Origin: Callaeas wilsoni
Lineage: Eukaryota; Chordata; Aves; Passeriformes; Callaeidae
DNA: 64,000 bases
Reading direction: 5' to 3'
Assembly: GCA_013398955.1 (NCBI GenBank)
Contig: VWPU01005411.1
Span: 21,963 to 85,962, forward strand
Shown: one piece after another, positions 1 through 11,720 of the stretch
Layout: each line of letters opens with the position of its first letter
How positions within the stretch are numbered: position 1 is the stretch's first letter
Made by a program: the position numbers and the translations under genes
The notes under the pieces: model-generated
What the model was told of the DNA's origin: nothing
Database searches by the model: none
The model's input: the letters and a program-made list of their open reading frames with translations, nothing else

Positions 1-3000
1 AGAGGGTATCGTTCAACAGAGAGGGGATTACCTTCAGCCGGCCATCCCATTGTTTTCCAGTTGTTCAGTAACTAAGGCTTGGTATCTCAAAGCTTGCTTT
101 CATTTCAATCTCACTGATAGTTTCCCTATTCTCAGCATCTTTTGCCAGGCAATCATATTTATAAGGCTTTCCTGTTTCATCTTCCCCAACACACCTGGGG
201 CAGCTCCTCGGCAGCGGGCAGCTGCTGCTGCTCTGACCCCGGGATCTGCCTGCTGCTGCACGGAGGAAGCTGGGGGTGGATTGGTGTGCAGGAGCTGTTA
301 TGCCCATCCTTTAGGAAAGACTGGAACAGAGGAGGCTGCTTTGGGAAAATAAAGGTTTGGAGATCAGCGCGGTGAGCTCTCGCTGCCCTCTGCTCTCTGC
401 AGGCTCAGCACCTCTCTGGGATGGGGTGAAAAGGAGAGCTCCAGGCTGAAGGGGTCAGATGTGGCTCCCCACGAAGGTTTAGACGTGCCCTGTGCCGTTT
501 AGAAGGGGACAAAGTCACACACAGCCGGTGCTCAGGGGTGCACAGGGAATGTGCCTCTCTCCCTGGCAGCGTCAGGCCGCCAGGCTGTGAGGCTGGGTAG
601 GGAGAGTTCTGCAAGGGCTTCAAATGAAGCAAACGCCTCTCTGTCATCCCCGATTTGTTCCCAGGGCTCTTTGCTTGCTGGTCACAGCGTGGGAGCTCCA
701 GCCTCACCTCTGAAGGCAGCAGCTTGCCCTTCCCCTTCTCCAGAGGCGTTAGGTCCAAGCAGAACTAGAGCTGGGTCAATGTGTAACCCCTGAGACGACT
801 TGTTAACACATGGAGCAAATCCTTCAACCCAAAGCACTTTCAGAATTCTCCTCCATGTCAAAGGCCTTTTGAAGTAAAGCTTTTCTGTCCTTTTCCTTCT
901 TTCCTCCCCCCCCTTTCTCTCTTAAGTGCCTCAAATATGCTATGTTGCATAACTCCTGCTATTTTTTTCAAATATTAAAAGCCACCAGGCAAAGTGATGC
1001 TGAATTGGGACTGGAGAGAGAATTGGGTTCTGAATTAGGTGATCCCAGGGCTGGGAGGCTGATGTCCCACCCCAGGCTACCAGCAGCAAGAGATGCTCTT
1101 TCTTGGGCTCTGAACCTCAACCCCGTGGTGCTGTAGGAGCTGAGGCATTTTCTGCTCACTCCACATCTGCTCCTTCCCCCCTTTGACAGGGACACGTCAA
1201 ACACAGCTGGATGGGCTAAGGGTGGTCTCAGCAATCCGTGGTTTTCCTCTTACACAAGCAAAGCAGCCATAAAAATGCATCATTTCCTATGCATGCTACC
1301 CTTACCTCTTTGGAATTTTTTATGAGATTCCAGGCTCTGAGTCTGGATGAGGATCTCCTCCCACAGAAAACTTAAAGATAAATGATTTGATTATAGAAGC
1401 ACGAATTCTTATTTAGTGTGAATATTCTCCTGAAATAGAAGAGAGAATTACAAAACCTTTTGTCTTACAAAATGAAGCTCTTTTCTCAAAAGAAGAAAGG
1501 CTCAGGATTGTTTTTTAAAGTCTCATGGAAAGCATGTGGAATGCATACAGGAAAATGTAAAATACCTGAAATATGAGCCTTTTTGAATGCACTGAAAATA
1601 GAGAGCAGGGCTGGTTTTGTGAGATTTGCAGTTGGAAGGTGATATTTTCCAAGCAATGCTTTCACAGGACCTTTCATTTTCTAACCTGTTTGTGTGTCAG
1701 CGTGGCTTTTTGCCCAGAGCACAGATTCAAAGCTATATCAAGCAAAAGTAAAACCTCCAGAAGTTTAACATATATTTAAAAACAAAGGGAAAGAGCCAAA
1801 ACTGAGCAGCGAAAGAAGGAAAATCTTGCAGTTTCAGAGTAGCATAAGATTAAGGTAGGTTTTATCAGGTTGGGTAACACCTAGGTTATTCATACTTCAA
1901 ATATAAAAAGTAGGCTATTTTAGAGGTAACCTGAAGGCTTTTTAGTGACAGTTTCTTTCAGTCCTTTTCTGAACAGCAGCATCTCCCCACTTCAGCTCCT
2001 CTGCTTATGTTGCCCAAATCCATTAAGCTTTTTCAGCCAGACCTTTGCGTTTCTACCCCAGAGCTCTGCTCCTCCTCCGCTGCGCACATGCAGCTTCTCC
2101 CCCCATCCCTCCCCTGCAAGGGAGATTTAAACCCTCTGTATTTCCCTTTTCCACGAGGGAGTTCTCCTGCTGTGCTCAGGGCCGCTTTGTCGGGACATTT
2201 TCCCTGGAAATTCCCGTGGTCAGATGGAGGCATCTCGGGGAATCATCCCCAGGGCTCCAAGAGCTGCTGCTGAGCTCCAGGAGCTCTGTGGCAGCCCTGA
2301 GCCTCTGACCTCTGCCGCGAACAGGCTTCTCCCGTTAAATCAATGCCCAGGATTTGCTTTAATCGTGTTAGCAAAGCCAGGGAGCCGCCTCTGACTGCTC
2401 CAGTGAGGATATGGCAGCATCCAGCCACAGCCCCATCCCTCCTCGGGTTATATTCCAAGGCTGGTTAAAGTATTTGTTGAGGAGGACTCAGCTCAGACAA
2501 AGAACAGGGCTTTTAGTGACATAGATCATTAAAATCTGGACAAGGAACAGCCCTGTCAGGGTTGATTTATCTCTAAAAAACCCAGTGGTTCCTGAATATA
2601 TTGAGTGCAATTTTGTCTTCTTTAACTGAACAACCAGTATCAAAATATGTTTTTTTTTTTTTCTCAGAACATCTTGGGGACAAATTGCATCCTAATATAC
2701 TTTTTTATTGTACTTTTCAACAGAGTTTTCTAAGAAACTGTCTGAAAAAATCATCCTTTTATCCACCAGCTCCCTGCAGCCCCTCCTGGGCTGAAATAAC
2801 AGTCTTTTTACAATGTACATCATTCACTGCAAACCAGCTTGGGGCAAGAAGGGAGAAAATATGCTGTATCTATTACCTTTGAAGGAGAATTTTAGGCAGA
2901 AGGCAGTTAATTGCTCATACAAATATTCAACAGAACGGGAGACATTCTTCAGAGCAATTGTTGGATCTTTTTTATTTTCTTGAATTTAATTGCTGGATTT

Positions 3001-4667
3001 TTACTCAGCAACGAGAGCCAGATCTTTGCTTTTCTGTTTTGCTCGCATAAAGAAGCCTAACACCGCCTGCCACTAAGATAAAATACGTGACTGTCACTAA
3101 TTTAAGCAGTGAGCAACAGCACGGAGTTTACCCTTCCTAAACTGCAGCTCCATGAATTTTCTTTGGAGGTCTAGGATCCGTGACAGATCCAGCAGGATCC
3201 TGCTTGAGCTGTGGGATACGAAGAAATCAGAGCCCGTTGTAGGCAGCGTGTGTGTGTGAGGTTGTAGTCAAATATTCAGAGCTGCCAATAATGAGTGATG
3301 CCAGTGATGGCAGTGATGTTACTGGAGTGACAGTGTAGAAATGAGTCCCACCATCTTACACATCCAAATTAAAGCTAAGCTGCATCCTAACAACTCCCAT
3401 CAAGATGCTTTGATGCATATTTTATTTTTTCCACTAAATAAATGACACGCACTCTGCTGCCTGCAGTTCCCCAGCTCTCCCTGTGAAGCCTTGAAAGATG
3501 TAATTTCTCAGAGAGTTCTCCTGAGCAAGTCAACACACGAATGAAGCCTGAATTTAATATGTCAACAGACCTGCTGGGATGGGTGGTTTGCAGTAAAGAG
3601 CAGTTCTGTAGGAGAGGAGTCACCAAGCAGAAGGATGCCATCCCGTGAGCAATTCATGGTGAGTGTTGGATGTGTTCCCCAGCAGCACCCCTGGGACTGA
3701 GCCATGATAATTTCATTGCTGTCCACGGCTCTGGTGTGCCACTGGGCCACACTTTCAAGGCATCTTGACTGCAGAGAACTGCCCAGATATTTGGGAATTG
3801 CCACTGTCCTGCCATGTCTGGCCATTCTCTGGAATTATATTGCAAGGCTGATTCACCTGTGATTTACACCACCGTGTCTCTGAAGCCTGCTAATGATTTC
3901 CTTGCCCAGAAAGAGCCTTGCCCTACATCTGTCACCTGACATGAGCTGACAGAGGGGACCTCATACTCCCCACCTGCAGCTCCCCAAAAGATGTATTTGC
4001 ACAGACACCGAGTGCACCCATCTCTTTGCAGAAATACTGTGTGGCCAACATGAATTACAGAGCAAATTCACTCTTTTATCTCACCTTTAATCAATGCTTC
4101 TAGAGAAAGGTGGGATCATTGCTGTAAGTGGTTGTGTTAATAAGCAGCCTGCCCTGTGCAGAGTGGTGCTGTCAGATTTCAATATTGCTGCACAGATTGA
4201 TTTTGCACATTTTATTTTTAAGGCAAAGTGCAGCCAAAAATGTTTCAAGAATGAAATGTTTCTGCTGCAGAGGAACCAGCTGGCTGGGGCAAGGCAGCTC
4301 CTGGGAGCCACTCTGCTGTGAGGGCTTGTGGTGAGGCTCGACAAGTGGGAATCAGGAATTCCAGCCATGGGCATGAGGAGCCAACAGGCTCTGACCTCAT
4401 GGTTTGATTTGCAGTTCCCCATCACTTTTCTGGGCTCTGGACCATGGCAGACCCATCCAGTGGCCACTGGGCTCTCTCAGCTCTTGCCAAAGTACTGGGA
4501 GGCTGCATCTCCTCTAGCTGGGGGTGCTGCCCTGTTGTCACCCTTGGTCCTGCTTCCCTGTCCCCTGCAGAACAATCAGCTCTGTCCCCTCCTTGGCTCT
4601 GCCATCCCCACTCTGTCTGCAGCCGGTGCAGCAATGAACCCTCAGATCCTGGGCCAAGAAGGAAACA

Positions 4668-4701
4668 ACAAGAACAACAACAACAACAACAACGACGACA
4701 A
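4668..4701 (+). repeat. AAC trinucleotide microsatellite
   Basis: A run of AAC units (about ten, with one AAG interruption near the start and GAC variants at the end). It forces a poly-Asn or poly-Gln stretch into several overlapping open frames, which is why these look longer than expected. Likely a length-variable marker; no function is implied. Confidence 0.9.
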
Positions 4702-5663
4702 TCCTTGTTTTCCAAATGCACGGTTCCTCTAAGTGCTACTTTTTCCTCTGCACATATGGCTGGAAGAGATGGGCACAGAAATTTTATGAGAAAGCACAGG
4801 TTAGAAATGTGTTGGTCCTGAAGCGTGTTAGTCAGTTCATAGCCAGGAAAAAGGAAATCGACAGCCCTGGTCTTGGTGTTCTTGGCAAGAAAAAAAAATG
4901 TGCATCAAAAATGCTGTTTTTAAAATCTGCCCCTGTGAAAAAGAGGTGCAGAGCAAGCACACAGCTACAAAACTGGGAAAATGTGGGGTTTTTTGGGCTT
5001 TGGGAAACTTAACACCTTGTCCAAAGCATTTGGATGTCTCCATTTCATCCAGAGTGTGTTGCATGGCTGGGTGATGTGGCAGCACAGAAATGTGCTGTCG
5101 GGGATATGGAAGCACTGCCTGAGGTGAGAGAAGGTGCTTGCAGAGGGTCGGTGAGCAATAATTTGGGACAGACTCAGGAAACAGCTCTGGCCAGGCTGCA
5201 GGGGCTGGATGCTCTTCCCCTAGAGCTGCTTAACTGTGGTTAGAGAAGTTAACAAGGCAGGAGAAATGAGGCCTTGGTCTGTGATTTTCAGTGCTTTGCA
5301 CCTTTGGGAGATATAAAAATAACCTGTGCTTTGCCAGCGGGCAAGAGAGAGGGAAGATGCTTCAGTATGAGATTAGAATATAAAGAGCAAGTGAGGAAAC
5401 AGAGCCATGAAAAGTGAGGGAGCAAAAAGGGCATTGGTGTGATGAGCTTTGGTTGGAGATGGGGAAAAGAAGCCTCGTGGAAAATTGTTCCAGGTAAAAA
5501 TGCTGTCGTCTGCACCAGCAGTACTGAGCAAGTCTCTGGCTGTTTTGAAGAAAGCAAAATAGGTTTCTTCTTCTGTATCTTTTCCTTTGACATTCCAGCC
5601 CAGGGCTTAGATTTTCATGGAAGCCTTTGCTCTGGGGGGGGCTGGAAGGCTGATGGCAGACCC

Positions 5664-5772
5664 TCCTCTTCCTCCTCCTCCTCCCACCCCAGCCTTCCTC
5701 CCCTCGCCCCATCCCTGCTGCCAGCTCCTCTCCCTCCCCAGGGCTTGTCAGCTCCCTTCCCTCCCCTCCCCA
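5664..5772 (+). repeat. Pyrimidine-rich low-complexity tract
   Basis: About 110 bases dominated by C and T, mostly TCC and CCCTCC words. The minus-strand frames through it read as Gly/Glu/Arg-rich protein, an artefact of composition. No other structure seen. Confidence 0.7.
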
Positions 5773-6115
5773 CGGGCAGAGTGTGAGATTGAGCAGAGCC
5801 TTCCAGGCAAGCAGCCCAGGAAATGTCACCGAAGAACACCAACATTTTTTCCAGCAGAACGGAACGTTTCAGGCAATGTTGCAAGAAAGAAACCAAAACC
5901 ACCTCAAACCCAACAAACCAAGAGAATTGTTTGCTCAAAAGAGAGAGTTCTTGACCCAGTGAAGGCTGAGGGGTGAAATGGTGTGAAGGGGTGGGAGGTC
6001 CCTTTTAAAGCCACGTGCCTGTACCTGCTCATCTTTCCCTTTTTTTCATTAGTGCCTATCTGTCTGTTCCTTCAAGCAATGGAAATTTTTATCTTGAGTG
6101 AAACTTGATAATGGC

Positions 6116-6140
6116 AAAAAAAAAAAAAAGAAAAAGAAAG
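6116..6140 (+). repeat. Poly-A / A-rich run
   Basis: Thirteen or more consecutive A followed by GAAAAAGAAAG. It could be the tail of an old retroposed sequence, but the bases before it match nothing I recognise, and I saw no flanking target duplication. Confidence 0.75.
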
Positions 6141-6931
6141 CGAAAACAATGTAAGAAAAATGCTACACCATCACTGTCAGAAATATTTCACTTTTTTCCC
6201 CAAGGCCACCACAAATCCACTTTTTACATTCACTTTTGAAACATCTGTATTCAGAAACTGCTTCAGCTCAGCTCTGTCATTTCAGCTATTATGTGCAAAT
6301 CATAGCTTAAAATGTTAACATAAACTAAGTTCTTTTTTTTTTTTAATCATAGTTAGAACTTTTTCCTGGAATTTATATACGGATTCTTTATTTTGGGAAG
6401 AAGTGAACATGATGGAAAGGAACAAAGCCTGATCAGTGAGCAAGGGGTCAGAAACTTCTCCATGTGTTGTGCTACCTGATCAAAGGGATGCTGGAAGGTG
6501 GGAAGCTGCTGGCAGTGGGGAGTAATTTCACAAAACATTCACTTAAGGCACAGTCATTGAGAACGAGAAATTTGACAAGAATTTCAAAGGAATTTGGGGC
6601 TTATAGGAATATCAAGAATATTCGGTTTTCCTTATGGATTATAACTGGAAGTTTGGAAAAACCTCTCCATTTTGTGCTTTTCATTGCTCATGACTCAGTG
6701 GTTTTCAAACACTAAGGCACTCCTTGAGTCATAAACTGACATTAAATCCAGGTGGATTCGCTCTGGAAGCCCTTTCTGTTCAGTTTTCAGATAATTTAAA
6801 AAGATATTTTTCAAGCTATAAATAAACACAGTTCAGATATGATTTGGCCACTTACACTCAGAGGTGGTGGTCCTCACATCCTGTCACTGCACCTCTTGTG
6901 TTCTCACTGGCCCCGGTGCATAACTGAGCTT

Positions 6932-7078
6932 TGAAAATTGCAAGCTTCTGGAAAAACTTGAAATTTTGAATGGGGAAAGATCCTGAGCATCCCAGTCTGC
7001 TTTTGATTTCATCAGAGCTAAAGCAGAAGGTGCTGGAGGAGCAGAATTGACCCAGTCTTGGCTTGGAGGGTGGATTCT
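6932..7078 (+). repeat. Unnamed dispersed repeat, copy 1
   Basis: About 147 bases that align with 7450-7590 in the same orientation. Shared blocks include AACTTGAAATTT, TGAGCATCCCAGTCTG, TGGAGGAGCAG and GGAGGGTGGAT. Similarity is roughly 75% by eye, with small gaps. Both copies stop just after the GGGTGGAT block, suggesting a real element end and not a random match. Copy 1 is not followed by CR1, so the repeat is not simply part of the CR1 next to copy 2. I do not recognise the family. Reading the minus strand, the two copies stay in a common frame with an in-frame length difference, which may be chance. Confidence 0.7.
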
Positions 7079-7449
7079 TCAGTGTCCTTACCAATGTGGG
7101 TCCTTGAGTATCTGAAACCTCACCTCTCGTTAAAGCAGTAGAGCAAACACGTACTGAAAATTGGGGTGGCATCAATACACTTATTTTTATAGCTCAAACT
7201 CGATTATCACTTGTTACAAACAAGCTCCCAACTTTCTATACCTAACGTAAGTGAAAATGAAACCATCTGTTGAATGGCTTCCCACTACGGAATAACAGAT
7301 GCATAAAACATGTGCCATAAACGGTGCTGGTGGCTTTGAACCTCCTGTGGGAGGCCAGATTGTTTTCAATCTCCTCCCACAGTGATTGATTACCCTGTGG
7401 GTATTGCTCAAGTGGAGCGTTTCTTTTCCACTTTTTGTCAGGCACGAGG

Positions 7450-7590
7450 CAAAATTGTAGCGCTGCTGGGAAAAAACTTGAAATTTCGGACCAGGAAAAA
7501 TTCTGAGCATCCCAGTCTGTCATCAGAAACCACGGAGAAGGGGCTGGAGGAGCAGCATTGCCCCAGCCTTGATGTGGAGGGTGGATCCTT
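7450..7590 (+). repeat. Unnamed dispersed repeat, copy 2
   Basis: Second copy of the repeat at 6932-7078, about 520 bases downstream and in the same orientation. It ends some 10 bases before the 5' end of the CR1 fragment at 7601. Either CR1 inserted against an existing copy, or the repeat and CR1 are joined by chance. The sequence between the two copies (7079-7449) has no matching duplicate, so this is not a simple tandem duplication of the whole interval. Confidence 0.7.
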
Positions 7591-7600
7591 GGAAGGAGGG

Positions 7601-8045
7601 GATTCTCCTCCTCTACTCTGCTCCCTAAGACACCACCTGGAATAATGAGCACAGCTCTGGTGCCCCCAGCATGGCAGGGACGTGGAGCTGTTGGAGCAAG
7701 CCCAGAGGAGTCCACGGAGTCGATAAGAGGACTGGAGCCCTTCCTCTATGGGAACAGGCTGAGAAAGGTGGGGCTGTTCAGCCTGGAGGAGAGAAGGTTG
7801 TGTGGAGACCTCACAGCACCTTTGGGTGTCTGAAGAACCTGCAAGGAAGCAAGACAGGGACAATTCTTCAGGAAGTGGAGTGACAGGACAAGGGAATGGC
7901 TTCCCACTAGAGGAGGAGAAATTTAGGTTGGATATACAGAAGAAATTGTCCTCTGTGAGGGTGGGGAGGCCCTGGCACAGGGTGCCCAGAGAAGCTGTGG
8001 CTGCCCCATCCCTGGAAGTGTCCAAGGCCAGGCTGGACAGGCATC
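7601..8045 (+). mobile_element. CR1 LINE fragment, 5'-truncated, 3' tail missing
   Basis: CR1 retrotransposon remnant covering the last part of ORF2 and the start of the 3' region. Diagnostic words appear in family order: CTCTACTCTGCTCC, CACCTGGAATAATGAGCAC, GGAACAGGCTGAGAAAGGTG, GGGCTGTTCAGCCTGGAG, GAGGCCCTGGCACAGGGT, CCCCATCCCTGGAAGTGTCC. The usual end, GGTCCCTTCCAACCC plus short terminal repeats, is missing, because homology stops near GGACAGGCATCAGGATA. No open frame survives through it. It is a dead, moderately diverged insertion in the plus orientation. Confidence 0.93.
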
Positions 8046-11000
8046 AGGATAACACAGGTTTTGTTTAGCCACAGTTCCGAGAAACCCCCACAAAGATACA
8101 GACAGGATAATCTTATAATATTTTAAAAAATTGTTATTTATTTACTCACAGCTAGACCCGTACTTTGATTTCATCTCCTTCTCCTCTGACTTTGTCCTGG
8201 AATTTCTCCAGCTGACACCTGCCATATTTTGGAAGAGTTTTTGTTTCTACTGCTTTAACTGAAGTGCCCATCAGATAAATCACCTTTGGAGGTGTGAGTA
8301 CAAACCACAGCATTTCAGGATTATTTTAGCTGCTCTGCTTTGCCCTTTCCCTTCATTGACAACATATGGTGGAGAGGAGAGAGAACAAGCAGCCTCTCCT
8401 TTATCTCAGTGCAGTTTTAACTCTCTCACTATCTCGCACAATCAGCTCTTGAGGAAATTTAGTTTGATGACATTTTGTGTTGGGATAGACAAGCATTTCT
8501 CAAGAGCTCCATAAGAGGAATTCTTGGAACGCATATCACTTCTCCAGTCCTCTCATCTTTTCCTCTGCCCCTTTGTTCCTCAGTGAAAATACTTTTTGCT
8601 GCAAATCATTTCTTTTCACTATCTGCAGACATGCAGAAATCCCGATACTATTTCTTTTAAAGAAAATCTTTGGGTTTTTAAAATACGTGAATACATGTAA
8701 GCGAGTCCTTTGAAGATCGTTTTTGGTCTGTTGAGGCTCATAAAAATCACTGAATATTTATAACAGCCACCACAACAAGAAGAAAGGAGGAAGATATCAA
8801 GTGTAGACTAGAGAGACTTTTAAAAAGATCTCCATCTCTTTGGTAAATGACTTTGAATGCAGTTGTCAAAGAAGCCTTTGGGAGTTAGGTGCTCAAATTC
8901 CATTAAACTTCATAAGAACATAATAATCTATCCCCTTGGTCTTCTAAATAGATCCAAGATATATTCTGAATATTGTTACAGAAAGAAATGTTTAGAAATT
9001 AATGATTTGCACCTCTTTAAAAAATACAGGATAATTCAATTTCCTCCTCATGGGAAAGGTCAGTTGTAGCTTGATCAGGTTTGCAATGAAGACCTTTGTG
9101 AAACACGACAACACCACCTCTGTTCCCACCTGCAGATTCTCCCTGGGACAAATTTAAGGATATTTGCATAGGACCAGGGTTCTAAATGGACCTCAAGCCC
9201 AGCTGAAAGGCTGAGGAGAGCAGAGGGGCTGCAGTGTGGCCAGGGTCCATCAGAGGTCTCAGCTGCTTGGCTTGGGAAACAGGAGAGTGAAGGACGTGGG
9301 GGTGACCAGATGGGGAAAAAAAGGAAATTTAGGTGATGCCAGGCAATGGATATGATGAAATCTAACCATGGGTCTCAATGCCATAATAATTTTGTGATAA
9401 ATCACAGCCTGAAAAGACCAAGCCATCACACCAGTACAAGAATCTGTCCTTGTTTGGGCTTCACATTGGCAAGGCCAGGCCTGCAGTTTGCTCCTGATCC
9501 TGAGCTCACCCAAAGGAATGAAGTGACTTTCTGAATGGAGCTTGTCTCGGCGCCAGCTCATCAGCCTGGCTAAATTAATTCATTAATTGCCTTACAAATA
9601 CAATTTGGATGGAATCAAAACCAGGGGAATTAGGTTTGGATTGAAAAACTGCATCCCATTTGACCCTTTTACAGTGCATTCATGAGTTTGTTTCATTTAG
9701 GGATGACTCCTTCCTTTAAAATGTATTTAAGTTAATTTCTAAATGCAGTGTTTTTCATATTAAAGAGCCCTTGGGCTTTTCATTAGAGAAATGTCAGAAC
9801 CAATTTTTTTTTTGAGTTTTTAAATTTCTGTCTCTGGCTTTCTTAGCCAAACCAATGAATTTGCCTCTCAGACTTGTGAGTGGTTTCGGTTGATGTAAAT
9901 GAAGAGTTTTTTTCTTTGACTTGCTTTAGCGCTGAGTGACAAATCTTGTACAACACGGTCTTGATCTGATGGGTTGGGCAATTTTCAGTTCATAGTGTCA
10001 CCTTTCATATTCCCACACGGAATTCGGCAAATTTAGGAAAAATAAATAAATCAAGGAAATGGTTGATAGCAAACAAGAGGCAATACCAAGCACCAGTCCC
10101 CTCGTGGAATGCTGACCTCTCCAAGAGCCTGGGTGGATGATGCTCTGGAAATGCTCTTTGTTGGGGCTGACTAGCTGAGACAAAATGTTATGTGTCATAG
10201 TCATCTAAGATGAAATAAAATAAATTCTTCTCTGCTGTTTAGTTGACTTCTGTTTTGCTTGTTCTCATCAGTTTGTGACAAATTACATGATGCCAGACAT
10301 TTCTGTCAAAGCTCAGTACTTTCAGTCGCGCACATATATCAGTTTTGGCTTCCTAATCATCCTCTGACCTTTGTGGCTGCACAGAATAAACAAATAAGAC
10401 CTCTGAAAGTTCAGGATTATATATATAAATATAATGTATATATGTGTAGATGATAACAGAACAATTATATCAATCTGCTCTTTTGGACTTGCACAAGGCT
10501 GGTATTTGAAATCCTGAGAGCTGTGTCCTCTGGTACTTTCAAACCAGCATTTAAGTTCTCTCTGTGATCAGCTTTGTACCATATGGTAAAAGAATCTGAA
10601 TCCTTTCCATTAAACTTAAGGAAACTTTGAAAACCAATTTAGTGGAAGTTTTAAATTTTAGATTAAAATGTTTCCTATTCCAAAAGTGCATTCTCTGAAA
10701 AATTGTCCCTCAAATTGGAAAGGGAGCAGTAGCTGCCTCCTGCTTAACTTTCTGTAGGTCTGTCCCCATGTAACAGACATTATCCTTCTCATATTAGTAT
10801 AAATAACTTCTTTTTCATCCTTTCCTCTTCGCCCCTGTCACTGAATTCATTATTCATTTTACTGACACATCTACTAAATGAGCTGAGCCCTATTATGATT
10901 AGCTTCAAAATATGCTAATGGGAAAGCCTACAGTATAAATATTTAAATTTCAGATTTTAGTAAACCTAACTTATCAAAAGCAAAAGGAAAGAAAATGGAG

Positions 11001-11321
11001 CAACAGAGCACGTGTATTATGTATACTATTTTTTCGGGATGTATGAGAAAGCCTCCACAGAAAAACCTCAATTTTTAAATCCTTTTTTTAAAAAAATCAG
11101 GGTCCTGTTGAGAAATGTTCTTGCTGTGAGTAGGTAGGCAGCCTGTACCTACGCAGGGATGGTAATGAGATGGAGCCTCGTCGTTCTGACAGGCAGCGTC
11201 GCTGTCCATCGATCCATCTGATCAGCTGGAACCAGCCCAGCAATACTTCCACACTGAACTGTCAATTTCTTTAAAAATACATCTCACTGCATCTGCCTTT
11301 GGGTGACTCTCACCATAAGTT
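8046..11321. other. AT-rich unique sequence, no gene seen
   Basis: No supported gene or transposon. Open frames are all under about 100 codons. The stretch has several AT-rich patches, including an AT dinucleotide-like patch near 10421-10445. Nothing in it explains more than local composition. Confidence 0.6.
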
Positions 11322-11720
11322 CACAGGATTGCAGAATCATTTAGGATGGAAAAATCCTTTAAGATCATTGAGTCCAAGCACCTCGTCAACGACACCAGAG
11401 CACTGAGCGCCGTGTCCAGCCCTTCCTTGGACAGCTCCAGGGATGGGCACTCCAAACCGCCCTGGGCAGCCCCTTCCAAGGCCTGAGCACCCTTTCCATG
11501 GAGAAATTCCTGCGGATGTCCACCCTGAGCCTCCCCTGGCCCAGCCTGAGGCCGTTCCCGCTCCTCCTGTCCCTGTTCCCTGGGAGCAGAGCCCGACCCC
11601 CGCGGCTGCCCCTCCTGTCTGGGCCTTGTGGAGAGTGAGAAGGTCCCCCCAGGTTTCCTCTTTTCCAGGTTAAACAACGCCAGCTGCCTCAGCCACTCCT
11701 CATATGATTTACAACTGAGC
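11322..11720 (-). mobile_element. CR1 LINE fragment, minus strand, with 3' end
   Basis: CR1 insertion on the minus strand. The 3' end is at the low-coordinate side, where the complement of the CR1 tail is read (CACAGGATTGCAGAATCATT). Then come the complements of the standard segments: AAGATCATTGAGTCCAAGC, CTGGGCAGCCCCTTCCAAGG, AGAAATTCCTGCGGATGTCC and CTTTTCCAGGTTAAACAACG. Homology fades near 11720, so it is strongly 5'-truncated, as usual for CR1. It is GC-rich compared with its surroundings. The 137-codon minus-strand frame here is degenerate CR1 3' sequence, not a gene. Confidence 0.92.

Larger units (their letters stand above)
1..6931. other. Unique non-coding sequence, no gene seen
   Basis: No supported gene. 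The short open frames (up to 155 codons, 5362-5829 minus) overlap frames on the other strand and have compositions set by local C/T-rich or GC-rich sequence; I recognise no domain. The stretch contains a small AAC microsatellite, a pyrimidine-rich patch near 5.7 kb and a poly-A run near 6.12 kb, listed separately. Near 3296-3335 there is a loose, degenerate repetition of a CAGTGATG-like word. Seen directly: ordinary base composition with no long repeat. An isolated exon cannot be excluded by eye. Confidence 0.6.
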
